44,237 bases of DNA, from contig NZ_FUYF01000019.1 in NCBI RefSeq assembly GCF_900167555.1, forward strand, positions 1 through 44,237, read 5' to 3'. Both the position numbers and the translations under genes were made by a program. The notes under the pieces were generated by a model. The model was given only the letters and a program-made list of their open reading frames with translations, was not told where the DNA came from and searched no databases. The first letter of the stretch is position 1. Each line of letters begins with the position of its first letter. This stretch comes from Gemmiger formicilis. GTDB taxonomy: Bacteria; Bacillota; Clostridia; Oscillospirales; Ruminococcaceae. Shown here in pieces: positions 1 through 7,778 of this stretch.

Positions 1-98
1 TTTGTGTATTATCGAGCATTTTGGCAACGCAGATGCCGTGCCGCAGCCGCCGGAGCGGTGCTTAAGCCGTAAGGCGGGAATTATGCGGTGTTGCCCTA
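1..98. repeat. right half of a hairpin/MITE-like repeat, cut by the window edge
   Basis: Positions 1-95 are identical to 44143-44237. The stretch ends at 78-98 with a 21-nt terminal sequence whose reverse complement matches 44063-44083 with one mismatch, so this is the right end of the element whose left end lies at 44063. The outermost bases read TAGGG / CCCTA, as would a TA target duplication. No coding capacity is seen. The regulator gene begins 23 bases beyond it. Confidence 0.8.
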
Positions 99-121
99 AA
101 TGTTCGGAAAGGAGCGCACCC

Positions 122-979
122 ATGGGAACCGTTTTCAATAAAAAGGAGCTTTTGGTCCTCTTGCAGGATTTTCACTGCCTTACGGGGCTGCGCTCCGCCG
201 TTTTTGATTCGTATGGAATCGAAGTGCTTGCCTATCCGCCGGAACTGCCAGCTTATTGCCGCTTGATCCGCAGTGTGCCTGATGGCAAGACCGGCTGTTA
301 CCTGTGTGACCAGGCGGCTTGCCGCAAGGCAACGCGGCAAAAGCAGACGATCATCTACCCCTGCCATGCGGGGTTGATCGAAGTGATCACGCCGGTCCAA
401 ATCGATGGTGCTGTTGTGGGCTTTTTGCTGTTGAGCCACATTGTACAGGGGGCCGATGAGCAGAGCGAGTGGAGCTATGCGCAAAAATGCTGCTCGGCTT
501 ACGCAATTGATAAAACGGCACTGCAAAAAGCCTATAATGTCTTGCCGCACACGCCCTATCCGGTGCTGAAATCAGCAGCGGATCTGCTGGCTTTGGCGGC
601 GGCTGCATTGTACCAAAAGGGGCTGACGCGGCTGGCAGCGGGCAGTGCGCAGGAAAAGCTGAGCCGCTACCTGGCGGAACATCTGGATGAGACATTGACA
701 AACGAAACGATCTGCCGTGATCTTTCGTTAAGCCGTACCGGGCTGTACTATCTTTCCCGGCAGCTCTATGGCTGCGGCATCAACGAGCAGATCACGCACC
801 TGCGCATCCAAAAAGCGATGAAGCTTCTTTGCGATACGAATCTGTCCAATGCACAGATCTGCCAGCAGATCGGATTCCTGGATGACAATTACTTTTATCG
901 TGTTTTCCGTAAACAAACCGGTCTGACACCACGCCAGTACCGTGATTCTATCTTAGCAGATACAGCAAAGACGGAGTAG
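122..979 (+). CDS. PocR-domain AraC-family transcriptional regulator
   Basis: A 285-residue regulator. Residues ~8-110 resemble a PocR sensory domain: a cysteine-rich ligand pocket with C46, C59, C62, C67 and the CH pair at 81-82. Residues ~185-285 form an AraC-type double helix-turn-helix ending in the typical GF..DNYF.R.F...G.TP..YR signature. PocR domains are thought to bind small hydrocarbon-type ligands; the ligand here is unknown. The start at 122 is chosen because AAAGGAG lies at 108-114 with 7-nt spacing; an upstream in-frame extension would run into the repeat at the window edge. It is followed by a separate promoter for ugd, so it is probably monocistronic. Whether it controls ugd-glf cannot be judged from sequence. 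Confidence 0.88.
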   Translation: MGTVFNKKELLVLLQDFHCLTGLRSAVFDSYGIEVLAYPPELPAYCRLIRSVPDGKTGCYLCDQAACRKATRQKQTIIYPCHAGLIEVITPVQIDGAVVGFLLLSHIVQGADEQSEWSYAQKCCSAYAIDKTALQKAYNVLPHTPYPVLKSAADLLALAAAALYQKGLTRLAAGSAQEKLSRYLAEHLDETLTNETICRDLSLSRTGLYYLSRQLYGCGINEQITHLRIQKAMKLLCDTNLSNAQICQQIGFLDDNYFYRVFRKQTGLTPRQYRDSILADTAKTE

Positions 980-1037
980 AGACGATTGTTTTCAATACTG
1001 GATTATTGTTCAAACAATTCTGAGGGAAGCGGCAATA

Positions 1038-1066
1038 TTGAATTGTGGCCGGTGACGTGCTATAAT
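1038..1066 (+). promoter_or_regulatory. sigma-A promoter for ugd-glf
   Basis: TTGAAT at 1038-1043, a 17-nt spacer and a perfect TATAAT at 1061-1066. Transcription would start near 1073, giving a ~75-nt leader before ugd. Confidence 0.7.
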
Positions 1067-1148
1067 AAACCTACATACGGTAAGCTGGCACGGCGCAATT
1101 TTGACCGCTGCCTTACGGAAAATTCGCAGCTGCGGAGTATAAACTGCT

Positions 1149-2396
1149 ATGAAAAAATATAAGATCGCGGTGGCCGGGATCGGCTATGTGGGGCTTTCGA
1201 TTGCCACGCTGCTTTCCCAGCACCATCATGTGACGGCGGTGGATATCCTGCCGGAAAAGGTCGCATTGATCAACGCGCGCAAATCGCCGATCCGGGATGA
1301 TTACATCGAGAAATATCTGGCAGAGAAGGAGCTGGATCTGACCGCTACGCTGGACGCAAAGGCAGCCTACGCCGATGCGGACTTTGTGGTCATTGCTGCA
1401 CCCACCAACTACGACAGCCAGACCCAGCACTTTGACACCTCTGCAGTGGAGGCAGTCATCCGCCTTGTCGCGGAGGTCAATCCAAATGCCGTCATGGTCA
1501 TCAAATCGACGATTCCCGTGGGCTACACGGTGTCGGTGCGGGAAAGGCTCGGCAGCCGGAACATCCTGTTCAGCCCGGAATTTCTGCGGGAGTCCAAGGC
1601 CCTGTATGACAACCTCTACCCGTCCCGCATCATCGTCGGCACCGACCCGGAGGATGCGCACCTTGTCGCAGCCGCCCACGAATTTGCGGCACTGCTGCAG
1701 GAGGGGGCCATCAAGGAGAACATTGATACGCTCTTCATGGGCTTTACCGAGGCCGAGGCCGTCAAGCTGTTCGCCAACACCTATCTGGCGCTGCGCGTTG
1801 CCTATTTCAATGAGCTGGATACCTACGCGGAGAGCAAGGGCCTGAACACGAAGCAGATCATTGACGGCGTATGTCTTGACCCGCGCATCGGCAGCCATTA
1901 CAATAACCCCAGCTTCGGCTACGGCGGCTACTGCCTGCCCAAGGACACGAAGCAGCTGCTGGCAAACTACGCCGATGTGCCGGAAAATCTCATTGAGGCC
2001 ATTGTGGAGTCCAACCGCACCCGCAAGGACTTCATCGCTGACCGCGTGCTGAAGCTGGCCGGGTACTACGGCTACGATCAGGAAAATGAGTTTGACGAAA
2101 GCCGCGAAAGGCCCGTCACGATCGGCGTCTACCGCCTGACGATGAAGAGCAACAGCGACAACTTCCGCCAAAGCTCGATTCAGGGTGTCATGAAGCGCAT
2201 CAAGGCCAAGGGCGCACAGGTCATCATCTATGAGCCTACGCTGGAGGACGGCAAGACCTTCTTCGGTTCGGCAGTGGTCAACGATCTGGACAAATTCAAG
2301 CGGCAGAGTCAGGCCATTCTGGCCAACCGCTACGATGCCTGCCTCAACGATGTGCAGGACAAGGTCTACACAAGAGATCTATTCGGCAGAGACTGA
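1149..2396 (+). CDS. ugd: UDP-glucose 6-dehydrogenase
   Basis: A 415-residue enzyme oxidising UDP-glucose twice with NAD+ to UDP-glucuronate, a precursor for capsule or exopolysaccharide. The N-terminal Rossmann motif GIGYVGLS is at residues 11-18. The catalytic cysteine is C262 in the motif [14 protein letters not shown], and the family NAD domain, central helix and UDP-binding C-terminus are all present at normal length. The start codon at 1149 has only a weak Shine-Dalgarno (CGGAG near 1132). The next gene, glf, begins ~96 nt downstream with no obvious terminator between, so the two are probably cotranscribed as a surface-polysaccharide nucleotide-sugar pair. Other UDP-sugar dehydrogenases share the fold, but the Cys motif and overall length fit Ugd well. 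Confidence 0.92.
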   Translation: MKKYKIAVAGIGYVGLSIATLLSQHHHVTAVDILPEKVALINARKSPIRDDYIEKYLAEKELDLTATLDAKAAYADADFVVIAAPTNYDSQTQHFDTSAVEAVIRLVAEVNPNAVMVIKSTIPVGYTVSVRERLGSRNILFSPEFLRESKALYDNLYPSRIIVGTDPEDAHLVAAAHEFAALLQEGAIKENIDTLFMGFTEAEAVKLFANTYLALRVAYFNELDTYAESKGLNTKQIIDGVCLDPRIGSHYNNPSFGYGGYCLPKDTKQLLANYADVPENLIEAIVESNRTRKDFIADRVLKLAGYYGYDQENEFDESRERPVTIGVYRLTMKSNSDNFRQSSIQGVMKRIKAKGAQVIIYEPTLEDGKTFFGSAVVNDLDKFKRQSQAILANRYDACLNDVQDKVYTRDLFGRD

Positions 2397-2492
2397 AACG
2401 CCTTTCTGCCGCTTTTTGACAGTGGAGTAAGGCTCTCAATGCCATTACCGCACAATATCCCTGTGACTTTTAAAGAGAGGAACACCTGTTAT

Positions 2493-3608
2493 ATGAAATA
2501 TGATTATCTGGTAGTCGGCTCCGGTCTGTACGGTGCCATCTTCGCCCATGAGGCCAAGGTCCACGGCAAATCCGTGCTGGTCGTGGATAAGCGCCCCAAC
2601 ATTGCGGGCAACATTTATACCGAGAACATCGAGGGTATCAACGTCCATAAGTATGGTGCGCACATCTTCCACACCAACAACAAAAAGGTCTGGAACTATA
2701 TCACCCGGTTTGCCGAGTTCAACCGCTTTACAAACTCTCCCGTTGCCAACTATAAGGGTGAGCTGTATTCGCTGCCCTTCAACATGTATACCTTTAATAA
2801 AATGTGGGGCGTCGTCACACCGGAGGAGGCAGCCGCCAAAATTGAGGAGCAGCGCCGTGAGATCACCCACGAGCCGCAGAACCTTGAGGAGCAGGCCATC
2901 TCCCTTGTGGGCCGCGACATTTATGAAAAGCTCATCAAGGGCTACACCGAAAAGCAGTGGGGCCGCGATTGCAAGGACCTGCCTGCTTTTATCATCAAGC
3001 GCCTGCCTGTGCGGCTGACCTTTGACAACAACTATTTCAACGCGCTGTATCAGGGCATTCCCATCGGCGGCTACACCAAGATGATCGCCAATCTTCTGGA
3101 CGGCATCGAGGTGCGGCTGAACACCGATTACCTCGAAAACAAGGCCGCGCTGGACGCACTGGCTGACAAAATCGTCTACACCGGCCCGATTGACGCTTAT
3201 TTTGATTACAAACTCGGTACGCTGGAGTACCGCTCCGTCCGGTTTGAGAACGAGCTGCTCGACAAGCCCAGCTTTCAGGGCAACGCCGCCGTCAACTATA
3301 CGGACCGCGAGACGCCGTGGACCCGCATCATCGAGCACAAATGGTTCGAGTTCGGCAAGGACGAGAACGGCAACGACCTGCCCAAAACGATCATCAGCCG
3401 CGAGTATTCCTCTGAGTGGAAGCCCGGTGACGAGCCGTATTACCCCGTCAACGATGCTAAAAACGGCGCACTGTATGCCGAGTACAAGAAGCTGGCCGAC
3501 GCCGAGCCGAAGGTCATCTTCGGCGGACGCCTGGGTGAGTACAAGTATTACGACATGGATCAGATTATCGCCGCCGTGCTGGACCGCTGCGAAAGCGAGC
3601 TGCACTAA
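2493..3608 (+). CDS. glf: UDP-galactopyranose mutase
   Basis: A 371-residue flavoenzyme interconverting UDP-galactopyranose and UDP-galactofuranose, the donor for galactofuranose in surface glycans. The FAD-binding motif VGSGLYGAIFA is at residues ~7-17. Family landmarks follow in order: GINVHKYGAHIFHT (substrate-facing histidines), YSLPFNMYTFNK, GYTEKQWG, R.P.R...DNNYF, and YTGPIDAYFDY. The start at 2493 is set by AGAGAGG at 2473-2480; an in-frame ATG 54 bases upstream adds 18 residues preceding the normal flavoprotein N-terminus and lacks a ribosome binding site. It lies directly behind ugd and ends at a strong hairpin terminator, so ugd-glf appears to be a two-gene unit. Glycosyltransferases that would use the product are not in the window. 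Confidence 0.93.
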   Translation: MKYDYLVVGSGLYGAIFAHEAKVHGKSVLVVDKRPNIAGNIYTENIEGINVHKYGAHIFHTNNKKVWNYITRFAEFNRFTNSPVANYKGELYSLPFNMYTFNKMWGVVTPEEAAAKIEEQRREITHEPQNLEEQAISLVGRDIYEKLIKGYTEKQWGRDCKDLPAFIIKRLPVRLTFDNNYFNALYQGIPIGGYTKMIANLLDGIEVRLNTDYLENKAALDALADKIVYTGPIDAYFDYKLGTLEYRSVRFENELLDKPSFQGNAAVNYTDRETPWTRIIEHKWFEFGKDENGNDLPKTIISREYSSEWKPGDEPYYPVNDAKNGALYAEYKKLADAEPKVIFGGRLGEYKYYDMDQIIAAVLDRCESELH

Positions 3609-3640
3609 AGTACAGCCAAGCGAAAGCACAAAATTCAAAA

Positions 3641-3697
3641 GGCAGCAAAGCAGACCCCAAAAGCTAAAATCGGGGTTTACTTTGCTGCCCTTTTTTA
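3641..3697. terminator. bidirectional intrinsic terminator between glf and the SDR gene
   Basis: Stem GGCAGCAAAG...CTTTGCTGCC (3641-3650 with 3680-3689) with an inner ACCCC/GGGGT pair, followed by a T-run at 3690-3697 on the + strand. On the - strand the run after the stem is shorter (TTTTG). It separates convergent genes. Confidence 0.85.
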
Positions 3698-4519
3698 TTT
3701 GCTCAATCCGCTGGCGCCGCTTGCCACAACGCCGCCGTCCATAAGAATGTCTGCTCCGGTCAGGAAGCCCAGCCGCTCATCCAGAAGAAGCGCAAACAAG
3801 GCGGCGATTTCTTCCGGCTTTCCGTTGCGCTTGAGAGCAGAGTATTTTTTGAATACATCTGCCTGCCCGCTTTCCAGTGCGCCCATCGGCGTGTCAAAGT
3901 TGCCGGGTGTCACACTCAGGCAACGCACATTTTTCTCGCCAAAGCGTGCGGCATCGGTCTTAGCAAACCAAATTACAAAATGCTTGCTGATGGCGTAGGC
4001 CAGACCCGGGCGGGCGTCCTTAGGGGCGATGCCTGCCCGCGCCACCAGCTTTTTGATGAATTTTTCACGGTTGGTGCGCGCCAGCTTGTACGCACCCTTG
4101 GGCATGACAAACTGCGGGGCAAGGTAGGCGCTCATGCTGGAGGTGTCGATCACACAGCCGCCCGGTGCCATGACCTCATAAAAGGCATCGTTGATATTCA
4201 CCGTGCCCAGCGCATTGCCGCGCAAAATCTTTTCAGCATCGCCCATGTGAGGGCTAAGGCCCGCAATGTGCAATACCGCTTTTACTTCGCCGCATTCGGC
4301 GGCGTGTTTGGCCAGCGCAAAGCAGCTTTCACGGTCAGAAACATCACAGCTGAACGCCTCAGCCTCGCCGCCTGCACTGCGCAGATCGTTGACTGCCTTT
4401 TCCAGCTTGGATGCCGTGCGCCCCACCAAAATCGTGTAATACCCTTCTTCACAGACAAGCTTCGCCGTGGCAAGCCCCATGCCGCTGCCGCCGCCTGTGA
4501 TAACGCAAACCTTTTTCAT
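3695..4519 (-). CDS. short-chain dehydrogenase/reductase (SDR)
   Basis: A 274-residue classical-type SDR. The cofactor motif TGGGSGMG is at residues 8-15, a serine-rich catalytic loop DTSSMS at ~125-130, and the YAISK catalytic pair Y175/K179. Between catalytic Ser and Tyr there are ~47 residues rather than the usual 12-14, an insertion also known in some 3-alpha-hydroxysteroid dehydrogenase/carbonyl reductase relatives. The substrate is therefore unknown; steroid, bile-acid or carbonyl reduction is only a guess. The ATG at 4519 is preferred over a GTG nine bases upstream because AAGGGGG lies at the right distance for the ATG and directly abuts the GTG. It is the last gene of a leftward operon behind the epimerase-like gene and a 30-codon ORF. 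Confidence 0.85.
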   Translation of the reverse strand: MKKVCVITGGGSGMGLATAKLVCEEGYYTILVGRTASKLEKAVNDLRSAGGEAEAFSCDVSDRESCFALAKHAAECGEVKAVLHIAGLSPHMGDAEKILRGNALGTVNINDAFYEVMAPGGCVIDTSSMSAYLAPQFVMPKGAYKLARTNREKFIKKLVARAGIAPKDARPGLAYAISKHFVIWFAKTDAARFGEKNVRCLSVTPGNFDTPMGALESGQADVFKKYSALKRNGKPEEIAALFALLLDERLGFLTGADILMDGGVVASGASGLSK

Positions 4520-4543
4520 AATAGGCACCCCCTTTTCTTTGTG

Positions 4544-4636
4544 TCAGTGCAGGGAATCCAGTGCGTGGAGATAGCACTCCCACTGCTGGTCATTCATTTG
4601 CATAAGCTTGCAGATAGATTCATACAGCTTCTTCAT
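4544..4636 (-). CDS. 30-residue small protein, translationally coupled
   Basis: A short open frame encoding 30 residues, starting MKKLYESICKLMQMNDQQWE and ending CYLHALDSLH. Its ATG overlaps the stop codon of the upstream epimerase-like gene as ATGA (4633-4636), and its own stop lies 24 bases before the SDR start. This spacing is typical of a genuine operon member read by translational coupling. The predicted product is soluble, amphipathic-looking, with two cysteines, a tryptophan and no signal or membrane segment. No family is recognised. It might be a small accessory subunit or the remnant of a larger C-terminal domain. Coding status is inferred from position only. Confidence 0.5.
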   Translation of the reverse strand: MKKLYESICKLMQMNDQQWECYLHALDSLH

Positions 4637-5649
4637 GCGATTTTTCCCTCCTGCTTGAGCCATACAGCGAGATCATGCAGTGTTTCCTTGTAGGGACGCG
4701 GGGCAAAGCCAAGCTCGTTTTTCGCTTTGGAGCAGTCAAAATGGTTGTTGCGCTCCAGATTGTAAACGGCAAACTCGGTCAGCACAGCAGGCTTACCGGT
4801 CTTGGCGGCGCGGGCCTCCATCTGCTTGGCGGCAAAATGCGCAAAAGACAGCGGCAGATAAAACAGGCAGCCGCGGCAGCCGGTATCAGCCTTGAGCATC
4901 TCACACAGCTCCTTCAGCGAAACCTCGTCATTGGAAAGGATGTAGCACTCTCCCTTGCGCCCACGGTCAGCGGCGGCAATCGTGCCGGCGGCCAGATCGC
5001 GCACATCGACAAGGTTGAACGAGCCCTGCATACCGATGGGCATCTCACCGTTCAAAATCTGGATCAGCGTGCGGGTCGTCTGCCCGATGGCGGGGTCGTT
5101 GGGGCCAAGAATACCGCTGGGATGCACCACGCAGGCATTCAGCCCGTGAGCGGCGGCGTCCAGTACCTTCTGGGTCGCCATTGCCTTGCTGCGGCTGTAC
5201 CAGCCGACCACGCGATCATCATCGTAGGGAACAAAGCTGTATACCTCATGGATGCTCTCGCCCTTAGGCAGCTCGGGGATGGCGCCGGTGCTGGAAACAT
5301 AGACGAACTTTTTGCACTCAGGGTGATTTTTGGCGGCATTCAGCATATTTTCGGTGCCGCCCACATTGACGGCGATCAGCTTTTCACTATAATTCGGGTT
5401 GATCGTCACCATGCTCGCGCAGTGGATGCAGACAGTCTGGACGCCCGGCTCCACGGCAAAGAATTTCTCGCAGTCCTCGGCACTGCAGAGGTCACCCTCA
5501 AAAATTTCGACGGCCTTCGGCACAAATTTTACAGCGGGGTCGCCCTTCAGTACAAAAGCGCGCACGGCATCACCGCGCTCCAAAAGCTGTGCGCAGACAT
5601 TAGTGCCCATAAAACCGGCAGCACCGGTGACAAGATAGATGGTTTTCAT
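4633..5649 (-). CDS. NAD(P)-dependent epimerase/dehydratase family protein (extended SDR)
   Basis: A 338-residue extended SDR. The nucleotide-binding motif TGAAGFMG is at residues 8-15, the SSTG segment at ~119-122 and the catalytic YSRSK at 151-155. The region after residue ~170 (HPSGILGPND, then FNLVDVRDLA) resembles dihydroflavonol-4-reductase-like and 3-beta-hydroxysteroid-dehydrogenase-like enzymes more than nucleotide-sugar epimerases, so the substrate is uncertain. The start at 5649 has GGAGG eight bases upstream. It is the first gene of a leftward operon (this gene, the 30-residue ORF, the classical SDR), transcribed away from the response regulator gene. The intergenic region carries phased repeats that may let the neighbouring response regulator control both directions. 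Confidence 0.82.
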   Translation of the reverse strand: MKTIYLVTGAAGFMGTNVCAQLLERGDAVRAFVLKGDPAVKFVPKAVEIFEGDLCSAEDCEKFFAVEPGVQTVCIHCASMVTINPNYSEKLIAVNVGGTENMLNAAKNHPECKKFVYVSSTGAIPELPKGESIHEVYSFVPYDDDRVVGWYSRSKAMATQKVLDAAAHGLNACVVHPSGILGPNDPAIGQTTRTLIQILNGEMPIGMQGSFNLVDVRDLAAGTIAAADRGRKGECYILSNDEVSLKELCEMLKADTGCRGCLFYLPLSFAHFAAKQMEARAAKTGKPAVLTEFAVYNLERNNHFDCSKAKNELGFAPRPYKETLHDLAVWLKQEGKIA

Positions 5650-5716
5650 AGCTGTATCCTCCGTTTTCCCGTAGGTTGTTTTTTGTTTCGATGCTCCTAA
5701 GGATACACCGCCAAAA

Positions 5717-5774
5717 TAAACCTTTGGTAAACGGGAAGGTTTATCTTCCGTTTATCTTTGCGCTGTACTATAAT
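5717..5774. promoter_or_regulatory. divergent promoter region with four 11-bp-phased half-sites
   Basis: TAAAC occurs at 5717 and 5728, and its inverse GTTTA at 5739 and 5750, so four half-sites begin exactly 11 bp apart. Each pair has the heptamer-4 nt-heptamer form typical of OmpR/PhoB-type response regulators (GGTTTAT-CTTC-CGTTTAT to the right, CGTTTAC-CAAA-GGTTTAT to the left). A TATAAT at 5769-5774 serves the rightward two-component operon. Its -35 region (TTCCGT) is poor, as expected for an activator-dependent promoter. Confidence 0.65.
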
Positions 5775-5795
5775 AGAACCAAGGAGGATACACGG

Positions 5796-6470
5796 ATGTT
5801 TCGTATTTTGATTGCCGAGGATGACCCCAGCACGGCGCGTCTGCTTTGCGCCATCGTAAAGCGAGAGGGCTATGAGCCGCTGATTGCTGCCGACGGTGTG
5901 CAGGCGCTGGAACTGCTCGACCACAACCAGATAGACCTGCTGCTCTGCGATGTGATGATGCCTCGGATGGATGGCTTTACCCTGACCAGGACCATCCGGG
6001 AAAGCGGCAGCATGCTGCCTATTTTAATGCTGACGGCCAAGGATATGCCGCAGGACAAGCACACGGGTTTTATCGTTGGTACCGATGATTATATGACAAA
6101 ACCGCCGGACCGGCAGGAGCTTGTGCTGCGCATCAAGGCTCTGCTGCGCCGCGCCCGCATCGTGGATGAGCACAGGATCACGATAGGGGATGTTGAGCTG
6201 GACTACGACACCCATACCGTGCGGCGCGGCCACGATGCACAGGTGCTGCCGCCCAAGGAGTTCAACCTTCTATACAAGCTGCTGGCTTACCCGGAAAGGA
6301 CCTTTACCCGGCTGGAGCTGCTGGATGAGATTTGGGGCATGGACAGCGAAAGTGACGACAAAACGGTGAATGTTCATATCAATCGGCTGCGCACCCGCTT
6401 TTACGACTGGCCGGAGTTTGAAATACAGACCATTCGCGGCATCGGTTACCGTGCTATAAAGAAGGTGTGA
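5796..6470 (+). CDS. OmpR/PhoB-family response regulator
   Basis: A 224-residue two-component response regulator. The receiver domain occupies residues 1-~118 with the acidic pair E8/D9-D10, phospho-acceptor D52 (motif LLCDVMMP), conserved T of MLTAKD and K of MTKP. The winged-helix DNA-binding domain follows (residues ~128-224, ending IRGIGYRA). The start at 5796 has AAGGAGG at 5781-5787; upstream in-frame codons fall in the promoter. The cognate histidine kinase gene starts one base after its stop. The phased half-sites just upstream suggest autoregulation and control of the divergent epimerase-SDR operon. The signal is unknown. Confidence 0.93.
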   Translation: MFRILIAEDDPSTARLLCAIVKREGYEPLIAADGVQALELLDHNQIDLLLCDVMMPRMDGFTLTRTIRESGSMLPILMLTAKDMPQDKHTGFIVGTDDYMTKPPDRQELVLRIKALLRRARIVDEHRITIGDVELDYDTHTVRRGHDAQVLPPKEFNLLYKLLAYPERTFTRLELLDEIWGMDSESDDKTVNVHINRLRTRFYDWPEFEIQTIRGIGYRAIKKV

Positions 6471-6471
6471 T

Positions 6472-7539
6472 ATGGCGCAATTTGTAAATAAGCTGCGCGA
6501 CTGCATGCGCACCGTAAATTTGACGATGCTGCTGGTGCTGAACCTGTTTTTCATCGTTACACTGAATCTGACCGTTGTGACGGTGCTGGTGGTATCGGAG
6601 GCTGACCACGGCTTTTTTATTCAAGACGGCAGCGTCAGCATCGGCGGTGCGCTGGTTATTTTGTATGCCAGCTGTATTTTGATGGCCGTCAGCCTTGTGG
6701 TTGCGATTCGCCTTGTGTTAATAAAGCCTATCAAAAACATCATACAGGCGATGAACCGGCTGGCGGCGGGGGACTTCACCGTGCGCCTGCAGCCCGCCGC
6801 CCACGGGTATGAGCCCACCGAGATCCGGGAGTTCAAAGCAGCCTTCAACAAAGCGGCGGAGGAGCTTTCCGGCACCGAGCTGCTGCGCAAGGATTTTGTG
6901 AATAACTTTTCCCATGAGTTCAAGACGCCCATCGTCAGCATCAGCGGCTTTGCCGACCTGCTGCTGGACGAGGAGGTTACCCCGGAGGAACAGCGCGAGT
7001 ATCTACAAATCATCCGCGATGAGAGCAGGCGGCTGGCGCAGCTTTCCAGCAGTGTGCTGCTATTGAATCGTATCGAGGCACAGACTATTCTGACCGACTG
7101 CACAGACTTTTCGCTGGATGAGCAGCTGCGCCAGTGCATCCTTGTGACCCGGCAAAAGTGGCGCGATAAGCCGCTGCAGTTTGAGGCCACGCTGGCCCCC
7201 TGCACCTACCACGGCAGCGAAGCGCTGGTAAAGGAGATCTGGCTGAATTTGCTGGATAATGCCGCCAAGTTCAGCCCGGAGAACGGAACCATAAGCGTAA
7301 CACTGCACTGTGAGCAGGGCAGCTCGGTTGTGGCTGTCACTGACCATGGCTGCGGTATGGATGCCGAGACCTGCCGCCATATCTTTGAGCAGTTCTATCA
7401 GGGGGACACCAGCCACCGGACGCAGGGCAACGGCTTGGGCCTTGCCATGGCACAAAAAATAGCCGCCCTGCACGGCGGCGCTGTCACTGTGGACAGCCGC
7501 CCCGGCAGCGGCAGCTGCTTTACAGTAGTTTTGCAGTGA
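6472..7539 (+). CDS. membrane sensor histidine kinase
   Basis: A 355-residue kinase partner of the preceding response regulator. Two membrane segments (residues ~17-42 and ~58-84) flank a very short outside loop of about 15 residues, so it belongs to the 'intramembrane-sensing' size class that detects membrane or envelope stress or works with a partner protein. A HAMP-like segment follows (~85-135), then HisKA with H148 in NNFSHEFKTP, and HATPase_c with N-box LLDNAAKF, DHGCGM and GNGLGL. It ends at the normal position. The gene is separated from the regulator by one base and must be cotranscribed. No neighbouring transporter identifies the signal. Confidence 0.93.
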   Translation: MAQFVNKLRDCMRTVNLTMLLVLNLFFIVTLNLTVVTVLVVSEADHGFFIQDGSVSIGGALVILYASCILMAVSLVVAIRLVLIKPIKNIIQAMNRLAAGDFTVRLQPAAHGYEPTEIREFKAAFNKAAEELSGTELLRKDFVNNFSHEFKTPIVSISGFADLLLDEEVTPEEQREYLQIIRDESRRLAQLSSSVLLLNRIEAQTILTDCTDFSLDEQLRQCILVTRQKWRDKPLQFEATLAPCTYHGSEALVKEIWLNLLDNAAKFSPENGTISVTLHCEQGSSVVAVTDHGCGMDAETCRHIFEQFYQGDTSHRTQGNGLGLAMAQKIAALHGGAVTVDSRPGSGSCFTVVLQ

Positions 7540-7593
7540 ATATTGTTTAATGCCTGTTCAGGTCAGCCCGCAGGACCACAGCACAATCCCACC

Positions 7594-7655
7594 AAAAAAG
7601 CGCTGTCCCTTGCAAAAAGGGACAGCGCACGGTCTGGGCTGTACAGCAGCCCAAC
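7594..7655 (-). ncRNA. compact leftward small RNA candidate (~60 nt)
   Basis: On the minus strand a near-consensus promoter (TTGCCG at 7690-7685, 17-nt spacer, TATAAT at 7667-7662) would start transcription near 7655. The transcript would contain a small hairpin (GGGCTG/CAGCCC) and then a 12-bp G+C-rich stem (7600-7627) followed by six T residues (plus-strand A-run 7594-7599), an intrinsic terminator. Nothing in it can be translated sensibly. It lies just beyond the 3' end of the sensor kinase and is transcribed towards it. It could be an independent sRNA or an arrangement that blocks read-through. Confidence 0.5.
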
Positions 7656-7661
7656 ATATTT

Positions 7662-7690
7662 ATTATACCATTTTTTGCCCGGAGCGGCAA
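7662..7690 (-). promoter_or_regulatory. minus-strand sigma-A promoter for the sRNA candidate
   Basis: TTGCCG, 17 nt, TATAAT reading leftwards, also with a TGG immediately before the -10 element. There is no leftward protein-coding gene downstream before the terminator at 7600. Confidence 0.6.
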
Positions 7691-7758
7691 GCTTGAAACT
7701 GCACAAATCTTTCGCTGCATCGTTGGCATATCTGCGAATAGACGAATCCCAAGGGCTG

Positions 7759-7772
7759 TGGTATAGTATAGT
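7759..7772 (+). promoter_or_regulatory. extended -10 promoter for the large RNA candidate
   Basis: TGGTATAGT at 7759-7767 matches an extended -10 element (TGnTATAAT); a second overlapping TATAGT lies at 7767-7772. There is no good -35 box at 17 nt, which extended -10 promoters tolerate. Transcription would begin at about 7775-7780. Confidence 0.45.
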
Positions 7773-7778
7773 CACAGA

